This document shows positions 14,695 through 23,083 of a stretch of DNA of 29,233 bases, piece after piece. The position numbers and the translations under genes are program-made. Numbering within the stretch: the stretch's first letter is position 1; each line of letters starts with the position of its first letter. The notes under the pieces were generated by a model. The model was not told the origin of the DNA. It worked only from the letters and a program-made list of their open reading frames with translations, and did not search any database. Origin of the DNA: JAVVFH01 sp032250585 (GTDB lineage: Bacteria > Pseudomonadota > Gammaproteobacteria > Xanthomonadales > SZUA-36); the NCBI GenBank assembly GCA_032250585.1, contig JAVVFH010000016.1, positions 1 to 29,233 of the forward strand, written 5' to 3'.

Positions 14695-16047
14695 TTGCTT
14701 TCTCCGCCCGGCAATGTCGCTTCGATTGTGAAAGACTCACCGCCGGATTGCAATGTGCCGGGTCCCAGCCTTTGGGAGCGGACCGCTGCGCCCGGACCGA
14801 AACTCGAGCCTCTTGCCAGTGCCCGCAAGGCCAACGTGGCCGTGGTGGGAGCGGGCCTTGCCGGCCTGTCGACAGCGCTTCACCTGGCGGAAAAAGGCCT
14901 CTCCGTGACGGTGGTCGAGGCCGATGAGGTGGGCAGTGGTGCGACCGGCAAAAGCGGCGGGCTGCTGGCCCCGGACATGATCAGCCACAGTCCTTCCGAC
15001 ATCGAGCGGCTTTTCGGTAGTGAACGTGGGTCCCGCTTGCTCCGGATGGTGGGGTCTTCGGCAAGCCAGTGCTTCGAGTTGATTAAAAAGTACGACCTCG
15101 GCTGCGATGCCGAGCAAACCGGTTTCTGGACGCCGGCGCATAATGCCGCCGTCGCGAGCGCTCTTCAGAGCCGTGCGCATGAATGGCAAGCGCGGGGCTT
15201 CAATGTCCACTACGCAGAGTCCGGCGAGACGGCTGCCTGCCTGGGAACGGACCGCTACCTGGGCGCGATTCGATTTGATGATGGCGGAACCGTCGATCCG
15301 CTCGCTTTGAGCCGGGGCCTCGCAGCAACGGCCCAGCGTTTCGGCGCGGAGATATACGCTCAGAGCCCCGTCACGAGCCTGCGCCGTCACGGCTCAGGAT
15401 GGCGCGTGGAAACGGACCACGGCCGGGTCGAAGCCGAGCGCGTGGTGCTGGCTGCCAACGGGGGCAATCCGGCGCTGCACCCGGCTTTGCGGCATACGGT
15501 CCTGCCCCTGGACGTCGTCGAATTCGCCACGGCGCCCCTGTCGGAGGCGCAACGCATGTCCATACTGCGGCACAGAATTTCGTTTACCGATAAGCGTGCA
15601 TACATATTTACGGCGCGTTACGACGCGGCCGGGCGCCTGGTCTCCGCCTTTCCGAATTTCATGGTCAAGCGCAGCGGGGCTGCTCTTTTTGCCGAGGCCG
15701 CGCGTCGGATCGAACAGTTCTATCCGGCTTTGAAGGGATTGCCGATCGAGTATCTCTGGCACGGCAGGGCCTGGATCAACCCGGCGCTTCTGCCGTCCGT
15801 TCATGATCTCGGTGACGGGGCATTTGCGATCCAGGCCTGCAATGGCAGGGGGATCACCACGAACGTTGTTTTGGGCATGGAACTGGCCGCTGCGCTGAAG
15901 CAGCGCGATCCGGCCTGCCTGTCGGTGGTTCCCGGGGCCCCGGTACCGATTCGCGCGCACCGCCTGGCCCGCTATGCGCCGTCTGCGCTGATGCTGTTGG
16001 CTTTTCTTCGCAGCCGGCTGTTCCGGCCCGCTAACCCGCATAATTGA
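14695..16047 (+). CDS. FAD-dependent amine/amino-acid oxidase (DAO family, PuuB-like)
   Basis: A protein of about 450 residues. It has the dinucleotide-binding motif G52-A-G54-L-A-G57 followed by VTVVEADEVGSGATGKSGG, a classical D-amino-acid-oxidase/gamma-glutamylputrescine-oxidase N-terminus. The C-terminal segment QACNGRGITTNVVLGMELA matches the FAD-binding end of that group. The preceding SLWERTA stretch also resembles PuuB-like oxidases and argues for a start upstream of it. Possible starts are TTG 14695 (used here) and GTG 14728; an in-frame stop at 14665 limits extension and neither has a good ribosome site. Likely reaction: O2-dependent oxidation of an amine or N-alkyl amino acid. It is the last gene of the cluster and faces a convergent ABC operon. 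Confidence 0.82.
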   Translation: MLSPPGNVASIVKDSPPDCNVPGPSLWERTAAPGPKLEPLASARKANVAVVGAGLAGLSTALHLAEKGLSVTVVEADEVGSGATGKSGGLLAPDMISHSPSDIERLFGSERGSRLLRMVGSSASQCFELIKKYDLGCDAEQTGFWTPAHNAAVASALQSRAHEWQARGFNVHYAESGETAACLGTDRYLGAIRFDDGGTVDPLALSRGLAATAQRFGAEIYAQSPVTSLRRHGSGWRVETDHGRVEAERVVLAANGGNPALHPALRHTVLPLDVVEFATAPLSEAQRMSILRHRISFTDKRAYIFTARYDAAGRLVSAFPNFMVKRSGAALFAEAARRIEQFYPALKGLPIEYLWHGRAWINPALLPSVHDLGDGAFAIQACNGRGITTNVVLGMELAAALKQRDPACLSVVPGAPVPIRAHRLARYAPSALMLLAFLRSRLFRPANPHN

Positions 16048-16072
16048 TCAGAGGTTCCTTAGTAGTATCTGT

Positions 16073-16101
16073 CCATAAACGGGCATCCCAGCCCGTTATG
16101 G
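16073..16101. terminator. Hairpin between convergent oxidase and ABC operon
   Basis: CCATAAACGGGC (16073-16084) pairs with GCCCGTTATGG (16091-16101) around ATCCCA, with one bulged A. It lies in the 122-bp convergent gap and could act on transcripts from both sides. No T-run follows, so it is a candidate bidirectional 3'-end element or a small repeat unit. Confidence 0.4.
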
Positions 16102-16169
16102 ATTCACTGCGCTCGCGAAGGCGTAAATGGTCCGGTCGGACTGACCTTGTTCACGGGGGGCGATTTCGG

Positions 16170-17258
16170 TCAGTCGAGGCGCTTGGTGAAGCGCCGCACG
16201 GCGAAGGTCATTGCCACGACGATGAACAGGCCCAGAACAGCGAGTTCGCCGGCGAGTTCTTCGAGCTTGGCGCCGCGCAGGATCACCCCGCGGATCAGGC
16301 GCATGAAGTGGGTCATCGGCAGCAGCTCGGCAATCCACTGAGCCAGCCGCGGCATGCCGGAGAAGGGGAACATGAATCCGGACAGCAGGATCGAGGGGAG
16401 TAGAATGAAATAGGTCAGCTGCATGGCCTGGAACTGGTTGCGGGCCATCGTTGAAATTGCCAGGCCGATGGCGAGGTTCGCGATGATGAAGATCAGGGCG
16501 AGCAGGTAGACGTCCAGCATGCTGCCGCGAATCGGAACCTGGAACAGCAGATTTCCGAGGACCAGAATCAACGTGACCTGGACCAGGCCGATCACGACGT
16601 AAGGCGCGATCTTGGCCAGCATCAGCTCGGTCGTGCGCACCGGCGTGGCGATCAGCAGCTCCAGGTTGCCCCGCTCACGTTCACGCACGATGGCGACCGC
16701 GGTAAACAGCACCATGGTCATGGTGAGGATGATGCCGATCAAGCCGGGCACCGTATTCACCGGTGAGCGTCGTTCGGGATTGTAATAGGTGCGAATTTCC
16801 AGCAGCGCGGGCTGATATTGGTATGGCGAGGTATTGATCATCTGGCCCAGCCGCGTCGCGGCGGCCTGGACGACCGTGTCGGAGCCGTCGATCAGCAACT
16901 GCGCGGCCGCCCGCCCATCTTCCAGCCGGCGCCGCTCGAAGTCCGCCGGCACCAGCAGGCCGACGCTTATTTTGCCGCTCTGCAGCAGTTCTTCCAGTTC
17001 CTGCGCGCTGCCGGCGCGGTAACGGAAGTCCACCACCTGGGATTGCGACAGGTCCATGACGAACTGGCGCGAGGCGGCGGTCGCGGAAAGGTCGGCGAAG
17101 GCCGCGTCGAGATGGCGCGGGTCCATGTTGATCGCGTAGCCGAACAGCAGCAGCAAAGCCGTCGGTATGCCCACGATCATGCCGAAGGTCAGGCGATCGC
17201 GGCTGAGCTGGATAATCTCCTTTCGAATCACGGCCATGATGCGCTGGGCCGAACTCAT
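16170..17258 (-). CDS. ABC-2 type exporter permease
   Basis: A 362-residue protein of the ABC2 membrane family (YbhS/YbhR/YhhJ-like). It has a cytoplasmic N-terminal helix (MAVIRKEIIQLSRDR), a first membrane span at about 22-43, a large extracytoplasmic domain, then five spans in the C-terminal half. These include VPGLIGIILTMTMVLFTAVAIV and the conserved ERERGNLELLIATPV connecting segment. The ATG at 17258 overlaps the ATPase stop by 4 bases (ATGA), which fixes the start; the frame stays open upstream to 17666 but that part is antisense-frame noise within the ATPase gene. With the ATPase and adaptor it forms an export pump. One permease gene implies a homodimer, unlike the two-permease E. coli system. 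Confidence 0.92.
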   Translation of the reverse strand: MSSAQRIMAVIRKEIIQLSRDRLTFGMIVGIPTALLLLFGYAINMDPRHLDAAFADLSATAASRQFVMDLSQSQVVDFRYRAGSAQELEELLQSGKISVGLLVPADFERRRLEDGRAAAQLLIDGSDTVVQAAATRLGQMINTSPYQYQPALLEIRTYYNPERRSPVNTVPGLIGIILTMTMVLFTAVAIVRERERGNLELLIATPVRTTELMLAKIAPYVVIGLVQVTLILVLGNLLFQVPIRGSMLDVYLLALIFIIANLAIGLAISTMARNQFQAMQLTYFILLPSILLSGFMFPFSGMPRLAQWIAELLPMTHFMRLIRGVILRGAKLEELAGELAVLGLFIVVAMTFAVRRFTKRLD

Positions 17259-18238
17259 GGCTGCTTGCGCCCGCGCGTGGAGGCCACGAACACATCCTCG
17301 AGATTCGCCTGCGCCGACTCGCAGCTCTCGATTTCGAGGCCGGCTTCGGCCACCGCGCTGCGGATCAACTCCTGCGGATCCGAAGCTTCCTTGCTCAGCA
17401 GGATGCGCAGCGTGTTGCCGATCTGAGCACTGCTGACAACGCATTCCTGTTTCTGCAGTGCCGCGCTCACACGCCGCGGCTGAGTCGATTCGACGATGGC
17501 GACCTTGGCGTCGATACTGCGCGCCAGCTCGTCCGGGCTGCCCTGCGCGACCAGCCGGCCCTGGTCGAGAATGGCCAGCGCATGGCAGCGCTCCGCTTCG
17601 TCCATGTAATGCGTCGAGACCAGGATGGTCGTGCCCTCGGCGACCAGGTCGAACAGCGTTTCCCAAAAGCCGCGCCGGCTTTCCGGATCGACCGCGCTGG
17701 TGGGCTCATCGAGGAACAGCAGGTGGGGTTCGTGCAGGGTGGCTGCCGCCAGGGCCAGTTTCTGACGCTGACCGCCACTCAGGGTTCCCGCGTACTGGCG
17801 CAGGAAGGGTTCGAGCTGGTAGCGCCCGGTCACCGACTCGATGCGTTCGCGGCGCCGGGCGCGGGACAGCGAGTGCACATTGGCCATGAAGCGCAGGTTT
17901 TCCAACGCCGTGAGGTCTTCGTAAAGCGAGAACTTCTGGGTCATGTAGCCGACTTCCCGGCGCAACGCCTCGGCCTGCTCCGGAATCCGCCAGCCGAGCA
18001 CCGTGATATCCCCAGCGCTCGGCGTCAGCAGGCCGCACAGCATCCGGATCGTGGTCGATTTGCCTGAGCCGTTGGGGCCGAGAAAGCCGTAGATGCGATT
18101 TTTCGGAACGTCGAGATCCAGTTCGCGGACAGCCTGTACCTTGCCGAAGTTCTTGCTCAGTCCGCGTGCCCGGATGGCCAGTCCGCTGGTGACTTCGACC
18201 GCCGTTTTCTCTTCCCTGTGCGATTGCGTCTGTGTCAT
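17255..18238 (-). CDS. ABC exporter ATP-binding protein (YbhF/CcmA-like)
   Basis: A 327-residue protein with one nucleotide-binding domain. It has Walker A GPNGSGKST (54-62), Q-loop near YMTQK (99-102), signature LSGGQ (153-157), Walker B LLFLDEP (173-179) and the H-loop His210 in STHYMDE. A C-terminal domain of about 90 residues follows, typical of drug- or lipid-export ATPases. It energises the permease encoded directly downstream (4-base overlap) and begins 15 bp after the adaptor gene. E. coli YbhF carries two such domains in one chain; here there is one, so dimerisation is needed. Confidence 0.93.
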   Translation of the reverse strand: MTQTQSHREEKTAVEVTSGLAIRARGLSKNFGKVQAVRELDLDVPKNRIYGFLGPNGSGKSTTIRMLCGLLTPSAGDITVLGWRIPEQAEALRREVGYMTQKFSLYEDLTALENLRFMANVHSLSRARRRERIESVTGRYQLEPFLRQYAGTLSGGQRQKLALAAATLHEPHLLFLDEPTSAVDPESRRGFWETLFDLVAEGTTILVSTHYMDEAERCHALAILDQGRLVAQGSPDELARSIDAKVAIVESTQPRRVSAALQKQECVVSSAQIGNTLRILLSKEASDPQELIRSAVAEAGLEIESCESAQANLEDVFVASTRGRKQP

Positions 18239-18253
18239 GCGATCCGGACCGCA

Positions 18254-19234
18254 TCACTCGCCGGGCGGCAGCACCGAAAGCGGTACGCCCGACGGCAGGT
18301 CGGCCGCGCCGGGAACGTCCACTTCCGCGAGGTAGCTGAGCCGCGAGCGATCGTATTCCGTCAAGGCAAAATAGGGGGTGAAGCTCGCGTCGGTCGAGAC
18401 CCAGCGCACGGTGCCGCGAAGATCTTCATCCAGCCCGTCGACGCGCACGGTCAACTCTGTTCCCGGGACGACCGTGGCGCGAAGAAATTCGGGCACGTAG
18501 ATGCGAGCGAAGACCCGCGAGCTGTCCAGCAGCACCGCGACGGTGGTGCCCACGGGAGGGCGCTCGCCAATCTGGAACAGGAGCTTGTCGACGACGCCGT
18601 CCACCGGGGCGCGCAGCTCGGTGCGCTGCAGGTCGATTTGAGTCTGGGCAAGCTCGGCGTCCGCCGCCGCGAGCTCCGCCTCGGCCTGCTTCAGCTCCTC
18701 CACGGTGGTGCCCGCCAGCTGTGCCTGCAGGTTCTCACGGATGGCCTGCTCCGCACCGGCCGCGGTCTGCCAGCGCGCCTGCGCATCATCCCTCGCCGAG
18801 GCGGAGGCCAGGCCCCTGCTGAATACGTCGCTGATGCGCTTGAATTCCGCCCGGGCATTGGCCGTTTGTGCCTCGGCCGCGGCAAGGCGCGCGCCCGTTT
18901 CCAATATGGCTTCCCTGCGCGGGCCACGCTGCAGCTCCGCCAGCCGCGCGGCGGCCTGGTCCTGTTGCGCCCGGGCCCGGTCGAGGCGGGCTTGCGGGCG
19001 CGAAGGATTCTGGCGCATCACGAGGTCACCGGCCGCAACGGTGGCACCGTCCTGCACGTGACGCGAAACGATCGGCTCGCTGGTCTCAACCTTGATCTCG
19101 ACGCGGTCCCTTTCCAGGGTGCCGACCATGCCCGGCTCACTGCCGGAACTACAGCCGACGAGAAGCAGCGCCGCACACAGTGACCCCAGCACCGCCACCT
19201 GCTGTCCGAGATGCTTGCGTTGGCGTGCGCTCAT
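18254..19234 (-). CDS. HlyD/YbhG-like membrane-fusion lipoprotein of the ABC exporter
   Basis: A 326-residue periplasmic adaptor. The start at 19234 overlaps the TetR stop by 4 bases (ATGA). It gives a lipoprotein signal with hydrophobic core VAVLGSLCAALL and lipobox LVGC, so the protein is lipid-anchored; longer in-frame starts would bury this signal. The beta-barrel/lipoyl half-motif HVQDGATVAAGDLVMRQNPS is followed by a long Ala/Glu/Gln-rich coiled-coil hairpin (about residues 80-190). The second lipoyl half and barrel (LRAPVDGVVDKLLFQIGERP) come next. It would bridge the inner-membrane pump to an outer-membrane channel, which is not encoded here. Confidence 0.9.
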   Translation of the reverse strand: MSARQRKHLGQQVAVLGSLCAALLLVGCSSGSEPGMVGTLERDRVEIKVETSEPIVSRHVQDGATVAAGDLVMRQNPSRPQARLDRARAQQDQAAARLAELQRGPRREAILETGARLAAAEAQTANARAEFKRISDVFSRGLASASARDDAQARWQTAAGAEQAIRENLQAQLAGTTVEELKQAEAELAAADAELAQTQIDLQRTELRAPVDGVVDKLLFQIGERPPVGTTVAVLLDSSRVFARIYVPEFLRATVVPGTELTVRVDGLDEDLRGTVRWVSTDASFTPYFALTEYDRSRLSYLAEVDVPGAADLPSGVPLSVLPPGE

Positions 19235-19866
19235 TTTCCAAACCCCTGTTCCACCAGCACCGTGACGTGCGCCAGCAGCTTCTCCAGGCCGGCGGAGTCG
19301 TAGTTCATTCCGAGCGCGGACTCGGCAACAGGGCGGGCGATGAAAGGAAACAGGCAAGCTGAAAGAATCAGCAGCGTCATGATCCGGGGGTCGTGCTCCG
19401 GCGCTATGCGCCCGGCCTGCTGTTCCCGCTTCAGCATGGCCGGTAAGCGCCCGCCGAGTCGGGGCGCGAAATGGTCCAGAAACTCCTGCTGCAGGCCTCC
19501 GCCAGGTAGAAATACCTCCCGTGTCATCAGCTGGGGCAGGTAAGGATGATCACCGGCCATGGCAAAAATCAGCCCGGCCAGGTCTTTGAACTCGAGCCGC
19601 TCTTGCTGCTCGAGATCTTCGATCGCGCTCGCAAGCGGCGTCAGCACCCGCTCCATGACCGCCTCGAGGAGTTTCCGCTTGCTGCCGAAGTAGTAATGAA
19701 CCATTGCCGCATTGACGTCCACGCGTTCGGCAATTTCACGTACGGACGTGGCGGCGAAGCCCTGCGCGGCGAATAGGTATTCGGCGGAGTCGAGAATGCG
19801 CTGGGGGATATCCTGGGTGCCGGAGGGGCCCGGGCGCCGGCTGCGTTTTTTCGAACTGCGGATCAT
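19231..19866 (-). CDS. TetR-family regulator, first gene of the exporter operon (CecR-like)
   Basis: A 211-residue protein. The TetR helix-turn-helix is near residues 41-72 (SVREIAERVDVNAAMVHYYF then GSKRKLLEAV), followed by an all-helical ligand domain. CGAGG six to seven bases upstream supports the start. It is translationally coupled to the adaptor gene and sits behind a promoter that overlaps a palindrome (19915-19934), so it very probably represses its own operon until an exported compound releases it. The order regulator-adaptor-ATPase-permease matches E. coli cecR-ybhGFSR, a drug-sensitivity exporter; orthology is inference from layout and sequence type. Confidence 0.92.
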   Translation of the reverse strand: MIRSSKKRSRRPGPSGTQDIPQRILDSAEYLFAAQGFAATSVREIAERVDVNAAMVHYYFGSKRKLLEAVMERVLTPLASAIEDLEQQERLEFKDLAGLIFAMAGDHPYLPQLMTREVFLPGGGLQQEFLDHFAPRLGGRLPAMLKREQQAGRIAPEHDPRIMTLLILSACLFPFIARPVAESALGMNYDSAGLEKLLAHVTVLVEQGFGK

Positions 19867-19914
19867 GATTTGCCTCGTGGCTGATCCCGCTGGCGTAGCG
19901 GCTTTGCCCGGAGA

Positions 19915-19946
19915 TTAATTATACGATTAATTAAATTATTTGACAA
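19915..19946 (-). promoter_or_regulatory. Exporter-operon promoter with overlapping TetR operator
   Basis: On the minus strand TTGTCA (19946-19941) and TATAAT (19923-19918) are separated by exactly 17 bases, a near-consensus sigma70 promoter about 50 bp before the TetR start codon. The -10 region lies inside a perfect inverted repeat: TTAATTA (19915-19921), six bases, TAATTAA (19928-19934). Binding there would block RNA polymerase, as in classical TetR autoregulation. The sequence can also be read as the direct repeat GATTAATTA at 19913 and 19925. Confidence 0.75.
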
Positions 19947-20039
19947 ATAGCCAATTCAAGCTGAAAAGCGTGAAAGATTTTTGACACTACCCGCGCCTGT
20001 CATGCGAATATTCATTCGCCCTGCAGTCCCATTCATTAT

Positions 20040-21515
20040 TCAGTCTTTGAAAACCATCCTGATTCGCACGCCACTGGCATCCACCGGTTCCCCGTTCTGG
20101 ATGCGGGGCCTGAATCGCCCCGCCGCGATGCTCTTTATCGCCTTGCGGCTCAGTGACGCATCCTCGGTGGCCGCTTCCACCACCGAGATGTTGCTCGCCT
20201 TGCCGCTCCGCGACACGTCGAATTCCAGCAGCACGTAGGGCACCGCTTGGGTTTCGCCTTCCCTGAACGCCGGCGTGTTCTGTGGGTACCAGTCATCGAT
20301 GCCCGTCCGCACGGCTATTTCTTCATCGGGCGGCGCCGCACCACCGGAAAGGAAGGCCTGCAGTAGCTCTTCGGGAAGCCCGATCGCCGGCAGCGACCGG
20401 GGCTGCTCAAACAGGCGGTCGATTACTTCCCGCGGAAGGCCCTCTTGGCTGAGCAGCGTATATGCTTCAGAGTAGGCTTCTTGCGCGGCGTTCCATTTGT
20501 CGAACAACACGTTCCAGTCGCCGAGGTGGAGCTGTGCCAGCGCGTACGACTCCGGCGGCAGCAGATCGTTGCCCTCGGGAATCGACGCAATCCGGTCCAT
20601 GGTTTCCTTGCCGCTCCTGAAACTCTCAATCATCAGCCGCTCGCGGTACCGGCCGTCGCTGTAGACCCGGCTGCTGCGTTCGTCGAGGTTGTCCGAGACA
20701 GCCATCAGAATGTCGTGGCCGATCTCGATGCGGCTGACCTGCGCGGCTATCTGGTACTTCGTCACCACGAGACCATACAGCGCGTTGATCATGCGGGGGT
20801 CATTCGGGCCGTAGTTTTTCTCTGTGATCTGAACGGCCCGCCCGTAGAGCTCGTCGGCCGCGAACAGGTGGCTCATCGGCGCGCCGTCGGCCTCGGCCGC
20901 GTAAGCAGCCAGGTGCCAGCGTCCCATGCGGTCGATTTCCGGCAGCACCCGCGGGTCGTCCGCGCCGTAGATGCGCGTGCTGAGCCAGAACAGAAGGTGG
21001 TAGTTGCTATTGAGTTCCTGGTAATCCCGCGTCGTCGTGTTGATCTCGACCAACCGCTCGAGGATCGGCACCTGTTCGGCGGAATACAGGCCGTAGTTGA
21101 CGCGGGTTGTGTGCAGCGCTCGCTGCAAAGCCGCTTCCGCGCCTGGGTAATCGTGCTGCGCCATGCGCGCCAACCCGAGGCCGAGGAGGGTCTCGGCGAG
21201 ATCGGGGTCGTAGGCGCCGCCGTGCTGTTCCAGCCGGGCGACCTGATCCTCGTAGCGCCGGATCGCCAGGTCGTTGACCGGTACGGTGGGCGCGTCCGTC
21301 ATGACATCCACTGCGAGACCCGGGCTGGCCTGTTCGCCGACCGCCCTGTCTTCATCAGGCACCGCATCTTCAGCCGGGAGCGCGCCGATCCTCGTTACGT
21401 CGGGTGCGGCAGCCGAGCTGCGGGCATCTTCATCCGGCACGTCTGCGATCGCGGAGGGGAGCGCCGTCATGCCGATCGACGCCAGTAAAACCAGAATACC
21501 GCTTGTGTTGGACAA
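20040..21515 (-). CDS. Secreted TPR-containing protein with TonB-type C-terminal domain
   Basis: About 491 residues if started at the TTG at 21515, which puts a good signal peptide (TSGILVLLASIGMTALPSAIA) at the N-terminus. The frame is open to an ATG at 21701, but the extra 62 residues are basic and polar, and would bury the signal. The middle contains helical TPR-like repeats (for example LLGLGLARMAQHDYPGAEAA and later ITEKNYGPNDPRMINALYGL). The last 75 residues (VPYVLLEFDVSRSGKASNIS, then LSRKAIKSIAAGRFRPRIQN) match the TonB C-terminal fold. It may contact TonB-dependent receptors or simply use the fold for protein binding. A TACAAT box on the minus strand near 21570 could be a -10 element and would fit the short start. 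Confidence 0.75.
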   Translation of the reverse strand: MSNTSGILVLLASIGMTALPSAIADVPDEDARSSAAAPDVTRIGALPAEDAVPDEDRAVGEQASPGLAVDVMTDAPTVPVNDLAIRRYEDQVARLEQHGGAYDPDLAETLLGLGLARMAQHDYPGAEAALQRALHTTRVNYGLYSAEQVPILERLVEINTTTRDYQELNSNYHLLFWLSTRIYGADDPRVLPEIDRMGRWHLAAYAAEADGAPMSHLFAADELYGRAVQITEKNYGPNDPRMINALYGLVVTKYQIAAQVSRIEIGHDILMAVSDNLDERSSRVYSDGRYRERLMIESFRSGKETMDRIASIPEGNDLLPPESYALAQLHLGDWNVLFDKWNAAQEAYSEAYTLLSQEGLPREVIDRLFEQPRSLPAIGLPEELLQAFLSGGAAPPDEEIAVRTGIDDWYPQNTPAFREGETQAVPYVLLEFDVSRSGKASNISVVEAATEDASLSRKAIKSIAAGRFRPRIQNGEPVDASGVRIRMVFKD

Positions 21516-21811
21516 TGATTTAATTCCGTTAGCCGTAATTCGCCACCTCTGCGTTATCTGAAATTCGTATTGTACGCAAACTCGCTGGTGTAACGTCCTT
21601 TCTGTATATATGCCCTGATTCCCGCTTAAGGATTTCGCACGCGCAGTAAAAAGGCGCAACTTACCTGGTGATTTGGCAAAATGCCGGGTAGCAACTCCCA
21701 TCGCCTTCCTCCTTCAGGCTCATCTGTCATTGGACAAGGCTCTCCTGTGCGCCAAAGCGGGAAATGCTCTAAGCTAACAGCATTCCGCTTCTGCCTGGCA
21801 CAGGAATTACC
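21516..21811. other. Divergent intergenic region
   Basis: A 296-bp gap between the minus-strand TPR gene and the plus-strand PLP-enzyme gene. It should contain both promoters. A possible -10 box (TACAAT, minus strand) lies near 21570 without a good -35 partner. No other gene, repeat or strong hairpin was seen. Part of it would become coding if the TPR gene used the upstream ATG at 21701. Confidence 0.4.
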
Positions 21812-23083
21812 ATGGACTCACCGAATACGCCGCTGTCCCGCCGAAGATTTCTTCATTCCTCTGCGCTGTTTCTCGGCACAGCCGCCTTACCCCGGTTTTT
21901 GCGCGGTGAGGAAGCTGGTAGCCGTCTCGTCACCAGCAACCCGAACGGCGATTACTGGGAGAGCGTGAGGGCGCAGTTCGCGTTCAGCGAGGCTGCGGTA
22001 CCCATGAACGCCGCGAATCTCTGCCCTTCCTTCCGTGCCGTGGCCGAGACGGTCGAGCGCCTCACCGCCGATATCGACGCAGACTGCTCCTTCAATAACC
22101 GCGCCAAATTCGGTGACCTTCTTGAAGAGGCCAGGTCACTGATTGCGAAGCAGACAGGCGCCGACGCTGACGAAGTGGCGCTGGTGCGCAATACCAGCGA
22201 GGCCAACAACATCATCAACAACGGGCTGAATCTGGAAGCCGGCGACGAAGTGCTTATCTGGGACCAGAACCACCCAACCAATCACGTTGCCTGGGAAGTG
22301 CGGGCCGCCCGCTTCGGTACCCGGGTGCGCAAAGTCGCCACGCCGGCCCAGCCTGGCAGCGTGGATGAACTTGTCGATACCTTTGTGAACGCAATTGGGC
22401 CCCGCACCCGGGTTTTGGCCCTGACCCATATCTCCAATCTCTCCGGCATCCGGCTTCCCGTCCGCGAAATCGTGGCCGCAGCCCATGAGCGCGACATTTA
22501 CGTGCACGTGGACGGCGCCCAGAGCTGGGGCGCCCTGGCGCTGGATCTCCATGAGATGGATGTGGATTCCTTCTCCGCCAGTGCCCATAAGTGGTTCATG
22601 GGTCCGAAAGAAGTGGGTCTGCTGTTCGTGGCCAAGCGCAATATCCAGCGCATCTGGCCCGCTGTCGTCGCACCCGGCTGGGGGGACGACATAGAGGCCG
22701 ACCCGGTCGGTGCGCGCAAGTTCGAATCGCTGGGGCAGCGCGACGATGCCGCACTGGCGGCAGCCGGATTCACCGCACAACTGCACGAGGATATCGGCCC
22801 GGCCCGGGTCCAGGCCAGGATTACCGAGCTGGCCGAGATGCTGAAATCCGGCATCTCGGATCTTGGACTGGAGCTCGTTACACCGAAGTCAGAGGAGCTC
22901 AGCCACGGCGTCTGCATCATCCGCGTCCCAGGTGGCCAGGCTGAGCGCATCAACAATCGCCTCTACTCGGAATACGGTATCGCCGGAGCCCCGGCCGGCG
23001 GGCTGCGCCTGTCCCCGACCGTCTATAACACCGATGCTCACATCGAGCGGGCACTCGCGGCCATCAAGGCGCTGCTCGCCTGA
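21812..23083 (+). CDS. Tat-exported class V aminotransferase-fold PLP enzyme
   Basis: A 423-residue protein. The N-terminus SRRRFLHSSALFLGTAALPR has the twin-arginine motif (residues 10-12) and a short hydrophobic core, so it should be exported folded with its cofactor. The rest is a fold-type I, class V PLP enzyme (cysteine desulfurase/isopenicillin-N epimerase-like). Visible residues are H154 in DQNHPTN (stacking on PLP), D234 in HVDGAQSWG (pyridine N contact) and K260 in SASAHKWFMGP (Schiff base). AGGA seven bases upstream supports the ATG. The substrate is unknown; the Cys-bearing loop of true desulfurases is not evident, so an epimerase or lyase role is more likely. Confidence 0.87.
   Translation: MDSPNTPLSRRRFLHSSALFLGTAALPRFLRGEEAGSRLVTSNPNGDYWESVRAQFAFSEAAVPMNAANLCPSFRAVAETVERLTADIDADCSFNNRAKFGDLLEEARSLIAKQTGADADEVALVRNTSEANNIINNGLNLEAGDEVLIWDQNHPTNHVAWEVRAARFGTRVRKVATPAQPGSVDELVDTFVNAIGPRTRVLALTHISNLSGIRLPVREIVAAAHERDIYVHVDGAQSWGALALDLHEMDVDSFSASAHKWFMGPKEVGLLFVAKRNIQRIWPAVVAPGWGDDIEADPVGARKFESLGQRDDAALAAAGFTAQLHEDIGPARVQARITELAEMLKSGISDLGLELVTPKSEELSHGVCIIRVPGGQAERINNRLYSEYGIAGAPAGGLRLSPTVYNTDAHIERALAAIKALLA

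Noticed and set aside
17259..17666. N-terminal extension of the ABC permease frame
   Set aside because: It lies wholly inside the ATPase gene in another frame and is Arg/Gly-rich; the ATGA overlap at 17258 gives the natural start.
19981..20011. Plus-strand TTGACA at 19981 as a promoter
   Set aside because: No proper -10 box at 16-18 bases and no plus-strand gene follows; the region is the 3' flank of the minus-strand TPR gene.
20004..20019. GCGAAT-ATTC-ATTCGC hairpin after the TPR gene as a terminator
   Set aside because: The stem is only six base pairs and no T-run follows on the minus strand; too weak to annotate.
20445..21488. Plus-strand open frame opposite the TPR gene
   Set aside because: Antisense shadow of a protein with a recognisable TonB-type C-terminus; no ribosome site or domain of its own.
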